In this document: piece by piece, positions 56,641-64,000 of the stretch
How positions within the stretch are numbered: position 1 is the stretch's first letter
How the letters are laid out: each line of letters starts with the position of its first letter
Source of the DNA: Gadus chalcogrammus
Lineage: Eukaryota; Chordata; Actinopteri; Gadiformes; Gadidae
DNA length: 64,000 nt
Reading direction: 5' to 3'
NCBI RefSeq assembly: GCF_026213295.1
Contig: NC_079413.1
Location: 17,184,026 to 17,248,025, forward strand
The notes under the pieces: model-generated
What the model was told of the DNA's origin: nothing
What the model saw: only the letters and a program-made list of their open reading frames with translations
The model's database searches: none
Translations under genes and position numbers: made by a program

Positions 56641-57936
56641 TTTACTAAGACATGTAAAGAACCTGATAAAATGCACAAACTCAATCCAACCTACAGATGG
56701 GCTCCAGATAGCGCAGAAAAATTCATGCACGCGCTAAAGTCACCTGAATTAACCTACAAAATAACTAACTTCACTAACCAACAGTTCTATACTGATGAAA
56801 ATAGCATCAACATGGCTGTTCATGAAGTGAACAAAATTTTCTACAAGCCGGCTAAAAAGGCTTAACTGAGAAAAAAGAAGAGTAACCATTAAAAAACAAA
56901 AAAAATTGAAATGGTTTGACACAGAATGTAAAAAAATTAGGAAAGAACTGAGACATCTGTCAAACCAAAAGCTAAGCCACCCTCGAAACATAGATCTAAG
57001 AATGCAATATTTTACCTCCCTTAAAAGATACAAAGAAACTATCAAAAGAAAAAAAAAACACTAACAGCAAGAAACAGCATGAAATCGAAGAATCCAGCAA
57101 TAAAAATGAGTTCTGGAGTATGTGGAACAATGAGCATAAAATAACCAAAATAATTACCAATACAAAACGGAAATATTTGGACAGAGCATTTCAAAAAGCT
57201 TTACAGTGAAATAAAATTAACAGAAACAAATCAGAACCAGATCAACGAAAAATTGCACAGTTTAGAACTGATATTTAAAGACAATCAAAATCCTCTTCAC
57301 TTCCCCATCTCAAGTGAAGAACTGACAGAAAAACGTAAATCATTAAAGTCCCATAAAGCCTGTGGGCCTGACAGCATCAGAAGTGAGATGCTTAAACATT
57401 GCACACATGCAATGTAGAATGCAATACTCAAATTGTTCAACCTTGTTCTATATTCTGGCTGTTTTCCTGAAATCTGGAATCAAGGAATTATTACCCCAAT
57501 TCGTAAAAGTTGGACCCTAATAGTTACAGAGGTATATGTGTGAACAGTAATCTGGGGAAGATTTTTAATAGCATTTTAAATGGGAGAATTCAAACCTTCC
57601 TTAAAAAACACAATACTCTGTGTAGAAACCAAAACGGCTTACAGATCAAATGTACACCCTACACACATAATCAACAAACATGTAAAAAATATGAAAAATG
57701 GAAAAATATTTGCCTGCTTTGTCGACTTTATAAAAAAGTATTTGACTCTATTTGGCACACAGGATTATACTACAAACTAGTGGACAGTGGTGTAAGGGGT
57801 AAAGTGTTTGATGTGATCAAGTCAATGTACTCAATAATAAATGCAGTGTAAAAATTGGCACAAAACAAACAGTTCTTCACACAGAAACGGGGGGTGAGTC
57901 CAACGCCTGAGTCGCAACATCTACATAAATGAGTTA
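56641..57936 (+). pseudogene. LINE linker and first half of RT
   Basis: RYKET and AC-rich linker sequence with poly-A runs leads to HKACGPDSIRSEML (57355-57400) and GCFPEIWNQGIITP, then after a frameshift NSYRGICVNSNLGKIFNSIL and FACFVDFIKK with KVFDSIWHTGL (palm motif A in two frames). SMYSI follows, and NIYINEL ends at 57936 where the Harbinger-type element starts. Confidence 0.72.
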
Positions 57937-60230
57937 CGCCGGGATTCCACCGCACGCGTTACAGCCGTGTTACGGCTGCGGCACGGAACGGCTGCTACAC
58001 TTCCCTGCTTGCATTTCCACCGGGAGCGTTACAGCAGCGCAACGCTGCCTTGCGAGCCAGCCATATTCATGGGAGATCACGAGATAATCCTAAACCTAAT
58101 GTACTCAACTTCCACTGCCAAAACGACTGCAATTAAATTCCACGCTTTGTCCTTCCGGCCATTGCCCTTATAAAAAGGATGATTTGGTACATAAATGACG
58201 TTGTGATAGGCTACATTAGCCGAGTATTGTGTTTCATTTTGAAAATTGACCGGATGCTCTATGGCAGTGGTTCTCAAACTTTTTACCATGAGTACCACCT
58301 TAGAAATGATTTGGCTCTCCAAGTACCACCGGAATTAAAATAAAGTGCGTAGGCCTATAACTACATAGAGTTTACACAGAAGGCATTAATATTAATAATA
58401 CGATTTATTAGTCACATAACTTTACCTGACTGAAGCAACCAACTGTCTATAACTCATGTATTGTATTTAAACACTTGCAACGGGATAATACTAACAATTG
58501 AACAACTGCTTCAATAGGGCTACCCAGCAAATGGGGATATCATCTGGCATATAACCTACCAGTCAATCTAGTGAGGTTATTAACAAGTATACTGCATTAA
58601 AGCATTCACAGCACTGAATATTAATTTTAACAACTGCAGTCAACCAATCATGTGAGGTAAATTTTACTGCATCAAAACATTCAAAGAATTGAACATGAAT
58701 TATTAAATACTGGAGTCAAACAATCCTGTTATAAGCAATCATGCACAGCAAAGAGAGAAATCATGTGTACTGCAAAAACACTGTAATCAAACTATCATGA
58801 GTAAGAACAAGTGTATCATAGAAAAACAATGTATTCAGTATTAAAAAATACTGCAGTAAGTGCCATAAGGTCAGAATATAAACTATGTTTAGGTTTGAAG
58901 GAGAATGTACTCGGGCACACATTGAAAATTAGGCCTATCATGCTTAGTGAGAGGGGTACATGTCTGGGTCGATTGAGGTTAGCTTTAGCCTCAGACTTGG
59001 TTCAGTATCCAACCTGCTTCCAGCACACGAGATGAGGGGGGATGGCATCCCCCTTTGGAATTAAAATGATGAAAATCATCACCCTTCTGAAACAGCCATC
59101 CCCCCTTCCCATCCCCTGTTATTTTATCAATTAATGTGGAAATATTACCGCTATTTCATTATAGCGGTTTCCTTTTTCAATACGGCGCAAGCAACTTTAC
59201 TTTTCCCAGGGACAGATTTGACAGCGATACTTCATTCTCGGGCAGCATGCTATTGCGCAAGCACGCAGGCGTACTTGCGCAATAGTGCCTCCACGAGCTC
59301 TCATTCCACACCGTACGAAACAGACACTGGTAGCGTGAAGCATTCTCTGCTTCTCCGACATCGCTTCCGCAGGCAACTCTGTCCCCTTTTCTCCCTTTCA
59401 TTCCAACCCGTGAGCAACGCTAGTCTCCCTTCTCTTCCGAATGCATTTTTGAAAAAAAAGAATAAGAATCAGTTTCTAAAATACTTAAATGTGAAGCATA
59501 CCTCCGAATCGTGTGATGCGTCCGATCAGCTGCGTTTTTGGGGATAAAATAAGAGCGATGACATGACAGTAGTCATCGCTCTTATTTGCGACCATTTGCG
59601 ACCAAGAGAAGCCTGGTCGCAAATGGAATGAGAAAGCGCACAGCCTTGTCTGAAAGCGCAGGATATTCGCTGCGTCGCTGCATCCAAAAGTCCAGAAATG
59701 TCTGGCCTCTGAAGGCAGACTTCAACGTCTAGTCACAGGACGATTTTGTACAATTTTTGCTTCCCCTACTCATCGTCACAGCAGTTAGTCAATGCAGGTT
59801 TAAGATCATTGCATATGATGGGTACATGCAAAACATTTTTTTAACGGTTGCTTCATCTTCAAAAAATTGCTTCAAAAAATCATTGATACTCCGTACCACT
59901 AGATGGCGCTCGCGTACCACCAGTAGTACGCGTACCACAGATTGAGAACGGCTGCTCTATGGCTTTTACTTTTTCACTTCCTGCCCTGCTCGATCTGCTC
60001 TGTTGAAATTGACGCGGTTCAGCAACGGCTTGCGGCAAAAATAGAAATGCTACGGAATGATAGCGCTGCGGCACGGCGAGCCGCTCATGGGACGCTGCTG
60101 AGACGTTCCGCAGCCGCCCCCGGTGGAAATGTGCTCATTGATTAGAGTGGAACCTATCTGCTGGGGTGACCGCGGCCAAGACGTGCCGCTGCCGTAACGC
60201 TGCCGTAACGCGTCCGGTGGAATCAGGCCT
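57937..60230. mobile_element. PIF/Harbinger-type element inside the LINE RT
   Basis: The inverted ends contain GATTCCACCG-ACGCGTTAC on both sides, with further gttac-gc words. The target duplication TTA lies at 57934-57936 and 60231-60233. Removing the element rejoins NIYINEL to AVQLEQSAAPG in frame. It has no transposase. A hAT (58265-59954) sits inside it. Confidence 0.88.
58265..59954. mobile_element. non-autonomous hAT (Charlie-like ends)
   Basis: The left end is CAGTGGTTCTCAAACTTTT and the right end, reverse-complemented, CAGCCGTTCTCAATCTGTGG. Both are followed by words of the gtaccac type. A perfect 8-bp duplication CTCTATGG lies at 58257-58264 and 59955-59962. There is no transposase frame. 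The interior contains several hairpins (59248-59286, 59548-59586, 59593-59625). Confidence 0.88.
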
Positions 60231-61259
60231 TTAGCGGTGCAGTTGGAACAGTCTGCAGCTCCTGGACTCAACCTTCAAAGAACAGAGGTAAAATTCCTCC
60301 TATTTGCAGATGATCTGGTTCTCCTGTCACCCTACGAACAGGGCCTACAGCAGCACCTGGACCTGCTAGCGAAGTTCTGCCGGAACTGGGCCCTGACCGT
60401 AAACCAAACGAAAACCAAAATTATGATTTTCCAAAAGAAGCCCGGATGTCAGGAAAACAAATACATGTGCACCGTCCTAGAACACATAATGAAATATACG
60501 TACCTTGGTCTGGATATTACTGCATCTGGAAGCTTCAGCATGGCAGTGAATGCACTCAAAGAAAAAGCCCCTAGAGCCCTTTATGCATTAAAATCTAAAA
60601 TTTACAACATAATCATACCTATCTCAATCTGGTGCAAATTATTCGACAGTATAATACAGCCTGTCGCGTTGTATGGAAGTGAGGTCTGGGGTCCACTCAG
60701 TGCACATGACTACACTACATGGGATAAGCATCCAATAGAGGCCCTGCATGCTGAATTCTGCCGATCAATATTGAAAGTCCACCAAACAACGCATGTAGGG
60801 CAGAATTAGGTGGTTACCCATTGGCTATACCTATCCAAAAACGAGCACTACAATTCTGGATGCACTTAAAATCTAGTCCAAAGAATACACTTCATTTTGA
60901 AGCACAAGAAACCCAGGAACTGAACCCTGACAAGAGTCCCCTGTGCCAGCTGGTGCTGAAGCTAACTAACACACATCAGCTCAGTCCAGCAGTGCTTCCC
61001 AGACACCAATTAGATTCAACAAAATAATTTATCAAGCAAAAGAAGACCATTTAGAACATTGGACAAACCAAACGTCAAACCAAAGTAGAATGAATTCCTA
61101 TCTGATCCTAAAAATAAATTACTAATTGGCAGACTATCTGCTCCCTGTCAGAGATGTGAAGCAGAGACCAATCCTGACCAAGTACAGGCTCAGTGACCAC
61201 AATCTTGCAGTGGAAACAGGTAGACACAGAAAGACCTGGCTGCCGAGGGAACACAGAAT
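60231..61259 (+). pseudogene. second half of LINE RT and C-terminal domain
   Basis: Continues the RT with GLNLQRTEVKFLLFADDLVLL (palm motif C, FADD near 60303), NQTKTKIMIF, YTYLGLDI and LYGSEVWGP to a stop near 60807. It resumes one frame over with GYPLAIPIQKRALQFWMHL and YRLSDHNLAVETGRH. It is truncated at 61259 by the Harbinger terminus. Confidence 0.78.
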
Positions 61260-62171
61260 GGCCCTCATTTATCAAACGAGCGTACGACAGAAAACGTGCG
61301 TAAAATGGACGTACGCTCATTTCAACGTTGAGCTTGGCATTTATCAATTTGAACGTGAGCGCAGGCTGCGATGAAATCTCACGTCAGGTCTGAGCTCGTG
61401 TACGCAAGTTTTTTTGGCGCAACACACGGGTATTTCACTGATGAATAGTGCAGCACAAGTAGCCCATGTTGCACATCTGTATTAATTACTAAATAAATTG
61501 GAATTAGCCCAGCCGTTCAAACAATTACAATCAAGTCAGCCCTAATTAAAAACAGTATTGCTATGAAAATAATTAGAATGTGACAGGTGAAATGTTTATT
61601 CAGCTGTCTATATAAACAGGAGCTTTGCCAAATAGGTGGTCGAGTCGCAGCGATGGCAGATCTGGCTCTGTTAGAGGACCTCAACGCACGTCTAAGACGA
61701 GAGAGAGTTTTTCGAGACCGCGCTGATTTTTTTATGGAGAGCGATGAATGGCTTTTGAGTCGTTTTCGTCTCCCAAGGCATCTCCTGATGGAGCTATGCA
61801 ATGCTTTGGAGCCACAGTTAAGGCGAGAAACTAGGCGACTAAACGCAATACCTGTGCCAGTGCAGGTGTGCTCTACCTTGGGGTTTTTGGCCACCGGGAC
61901 CTTTCAGCGGGAGATCGGGGACAGGTCTGGTATTTCCCAGCCAAGTATCCGAACCATGCCAGCAGTTTTGGCAGCTATACTGTCCCTCTCTGAACGTTAT
62001 ATTAAATTCCATACACTAATATATAACGATCAGCAAACTGGAATCAAACGGGATTTTTATGCTATTGCTATGTTTCCAAATGTGATTGGTGCGGTTGATT
62101 GTACCCATGTGCGTATGAAGCCACCCAACCTAGTCGCCAAGAAAAAACGTCAGTGGTGTACGTTTCCATGA
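61260..62171 (+). mobile_element. truncated PIF/Harbinger element
   Basis: The left terminus reads GGCCCTCATTTATCAAACG, a common Harbinger-type end, followed by inverted cgtacg words. It carries the first part of a transposase gene. The right part is missing; from about 62126 the sequence is that found again at 63255-63345. Confidence 0.7.
61653..62171 (+). pseudogene. HARBI1-like nuclease, N-terminal half
   Basis: From the ATG at 61653 (MADLALLEDL) the frame runs about 172 codons. It has a helical N terminus (FFMESDEWLLSRFRLPRHLL), a helix-turn-helix-like GTFQREIGDRSGISQPSI, and the first catalytic Asp in IGAVDCTHVRM. After VRMKPP the frame changes to unrelated sequence and ends at 62171, so the second and third acidic residues of the DDE nuclease are absent. 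Not functional. Confidence 0.8.
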
Positions 62172-62300
62172 ACACTGGATACGTAGCATTTCAACGTAAA
62201 AAATAGCGTGTTATACCTACGGTATCCACGTGTGCCGCTGTGGAGGCGGGTTTCGGGGTTTGGGTTTCACGGCTTTCGCGGCAAATTGTGGACACGATTG

Positions 62301-62304
<4 letters not shown>
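62172..62304. repeat. sequence duplicated at 63255-63345
   Basis: ccatgaacactggatacgt and aatagcgtgttatac occur in slightly different form at 63300-63345. Unassigned. Confidence 0.5.
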
Positions 62305-62341
<37 letters not shown>

Positions 62342-62512
62342 GGGGGGGGGGAGACTGTTGTTGACCGGGGAGGGGGGGGGGGGGGGGGAGACACGTTTGT
62401 TGAGGGGGGACGACGACACACGATTGTAGGGGGGGGGGGGGGGACACGTTAGTTGAAGGGGGGGGGGGGACACGTTTGTTGAGGGGGGGGGGGACACGTT
62501 TGTAGGGGGGGG
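62305..62512 (+). repeat. poly-G / G-rich tandem tract
   Basis: Starts with 36 consecutive G, then G runs of 7 to 14 separated by gacacgtttgttg, gacgacgacacacg and similar spacers. It is an imperfect array of a G-run plus an acacg-ttgt unit. Frames across it are artefacts. Confidence 0.9.
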
Positions 62513-62515
62513 GCA

Positions 62516-62820
62516 CGCTCGACAACGAGAGTTGGTTTTTATTGAACGCTCGACAACGAGAGTTGGTTTTTATTGAACGAGACTTCAACACGGAACAGCT
62601 GCGCGAAACGATGGTCACGTCACTCTCGGTGACGGTGTCGACAATAATGAACACACGAACAATGTTAATAGAACAACACACAACCACATAACATCCCGAA
62701 CCCATTAACCCCACTTAATCCTAACAACAAAACAAGTTAACAAAAGCCCCATTTGTCAACTGAGAACCCCAATTCCCAGAATCCCCCGCGGCTACGGAAC
62801 ACTGCGTGGCTTATATTAAT
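62516..62820. repeat. short tandem duplication and LTR-like fragment
   Basis: cgctcgacaacgagagttgg with tttttattgaa is present twice in tandem (62516-62577). 62640-62735 is similar to 11470-11565 (gacaataatgaac, attaacccc). No ends defined. Confidence 0.5.
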
Positions 62821-63090
62821 CTTTATTATCTGAATGGGAAATGCAATATTTTAGGACAGATACACCATTAAACGCGTTTCTAATGACATTTCTAGCGAGA
62901 AATGTACATTTTCCTTACATAATCTTCAGTCAGTGAATGTGTATTATCTTTATTAATCTTTATTATCTGAATGGGAAATGCAATATTTTAGGACCGATTC
63001 ACCGTTAAACGTGTTTCTAATAACATTTCTAGCGAGAAATATACTTTTTAATTGCATAATCTTCAGTCAGTGATTGTGTCTGATCTTTAG
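62821..63090 (+). repeat. 137-bp tandem dimer of a Harbinger-related segment
   Basis: Two units start ctttattatctgaatggg at 62821 and 62958. Both contain catttctagcgagaaat and cataatcttcagtcagtga, related to 14435-14500. Confidence 0.8.
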
Positions 63091-63345
63091 TTTTATAGTT
63101 ATTAGGAGTTGATCGGCTCGCTCGCATGTTTCAACGACGTCAGGTTGCTTTCGCTAAACTAGCAGCTCACGTGCTTCCTGCGTTTGTGTTATTAAACTGT
63201 TACTTTACGTAACTTTTAATGATATCATCTTGTTAGAAACACGTATATCTGAGAGCCAACCCAGTCGCCAAAATCATACCTACGTTGACAGTGTACGTTT
63301 CGTGAACACTGGATTACGTCGCATTTCAACATAAAATAGCGTGTT

Positions 63346-63436
63346 ATACACACACACACACACACGCACGCACATGCACAGACACACACACACAAGCACA
63401 CACACGCACGCACAGACACACGCACACACGCACACA
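63346..63436. repeat. CA-rich microsatellite
   Basis: Interrupted CA tract equal (inverted) to the GT-rich tract at 50982-51058. Confidence 0.9.
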
Positions 63437-64000
63437 GTGCATTTCGCAACAAAAAAATATTCCCTCAAATATTATTACTTTCAAAACGTTGGCCAAAATG
63501 GCCAATAATATCTTTTTTTTTTGGGATGCTTCTAGGACATTTTGGGTGGATTTTGAACGGTATGTGGGGGGCACGTTTTTTGCAGGACCTGGCAACCCTG
63601 CGCTGTTGCCCGAGATCTGGATCCACCCCGGCGTGGTGCCGTCTCCTTTTGACCTTTTGACCCCAGACTTCTGGGGGAATAGCTGAATCAATTCATTAGT
63701 CAATCAGAAGCATGTAAATATCTTTCCGGTGGCGTTAGAGGACGAACAAGGTGTCCTTCAACATCTACGCTTCCAGGCGATTGCAACGGTGCCACACATG
63801 AGCATATTCGAACATGTTTAATGGTAGTAATTAGCTGTCGAAATTGGAGGCCTTAATCAATACTGAGCAGCTATTGATTTGCTTCCCGATAAAGATTTGT
63901 CACAAATGACATGTTATTTAGCATCTACACGTTGAGCTGAGTCCAATGACACCAAGAACGACACTCTAGCTAATGGTAACATGTATTTTACATGGTACAC
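63437..64000 (-). repeat. second copy of P2 arm and flank
   Basis: Near-identical to the reverse complement of about 50387-50982. The window ends almost exactly at what would be the centre of the palindrome (catggtacac). Confidence 0.85.

Larger units (their letters stand above)
52722..61259 (+). mobile_element. third LINE (APE-type, esterase-containing ORF1), heavily interrupted
   Basis: ORF1, endonuclease and RT domains occur in order on the plus strand. They are broken by a TTAA element (54480-55570), a CA-rich tract (55600-55720), a Harbinger-type element (57937-60230) and many frameshifts. The C-terminal coding region (ILTKYRLSDHNLAVETGRH) is cut at 61259 by the Harbinger end. Without the insertions it would span about 5.1 kb. 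The 5-prime end is uncertain. The clade is not assigned. Confidence 0.8.

Noticed and set aside
62217..62714. Minus-strand proline-rich frame opposite the poly-G tract
   Set aside because: Low-complexity translation of C runs; no start context and no domain.

Overview
The window looks like an intergenic, transposon-saturated stretch of a ray-finned (teleost) fish genome. The evidence is long (GT/CA)n microsatellites, RTE-, L2/CR1- and other APE-type LINEs, hAT (ZBED-like and ZMYM1-like), PIF/Harbinger, CACTA/EnSpm-like and TTAA-targeting DNA transposons, solo LTRs, and the typical teleost LINE/SINE 3-prime tails. I found no convincing host gene, tRNA, rRNA or CRISPR array. I cannot assign a species.

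Layout from left to right. (1) 37-6105 is a copy (copy A) of a long-terminal-inverted-repeat family, split by a 5.1-kb LINE (460-5549), which is itself split by a 917-bp MITE (2860-3776). (2) 6654-7170 is a MITE and 7755-10872 is a 3-prime-truncated RTE-type LINE. (3) 11712-12990 is a foldback element and 14039-16441 a Harbinger-type element bounded by TTA. (4) 17125-30553 on the minus strand carries a CACTA/EnSpm-like transposase (28583-30553) and the exons of a DUF4806-like companion gene (27501-27892 and 17125-17840). An 8.2-kb hAT (17946-26171) sits in a (GT)n tract between those exons. It carries an apparently intact four-exon transposase gene, and a second hAT (24029-25933) with its own TTAA MITE lies inside it. 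(5) 32815-34616 is a small non-autonomous LTR element with GATTA target duplications. (6) 35491-52720 is one satellite/minisatellite locus opened by two large insertions. The first is a 9.1-kb ZBED-like hAT (35825-44898, TSD GTAACGTC) containing an L2/CR1-like LINE with a 2A-type motif. The second is a 7-kb element (45640-52633) with about 1.57-kb inverted termini and a 7-bp TSD (ACCAGTG). (7) 52722-61259 is a third LINE, broken by a THAP-fragment TTAA element (54480-55570) and by a Harbinger-type element (57937-60230) that contains a hAT (58265-59954). (8) 61260-64000 holds a truncated HARBI1-like transposase, a G-rich tract and another copy of a palindrome family.

Most insertions could be ordered because target-site duplications, undisturbed paralogous sites or reading frames across the junctions are visible in the window. 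The most novel item is the 7-kb long-TIR element at 45640-52633. Its TIRs carry about 190-bp tandem repeats, its 7-bp TSD is confirmed by the minisatellite it entered, and its interior is made of further palindromes with no recognisable transposase. Many of the LINE and transposase reading frames are broken; the intact-looking ones are the hAT transposase at 19676-22705, the EnSpm-like transposase at 28583-30553 and the RT segments of two LINEs. All family names come from motif recognition by eye, without database searches.
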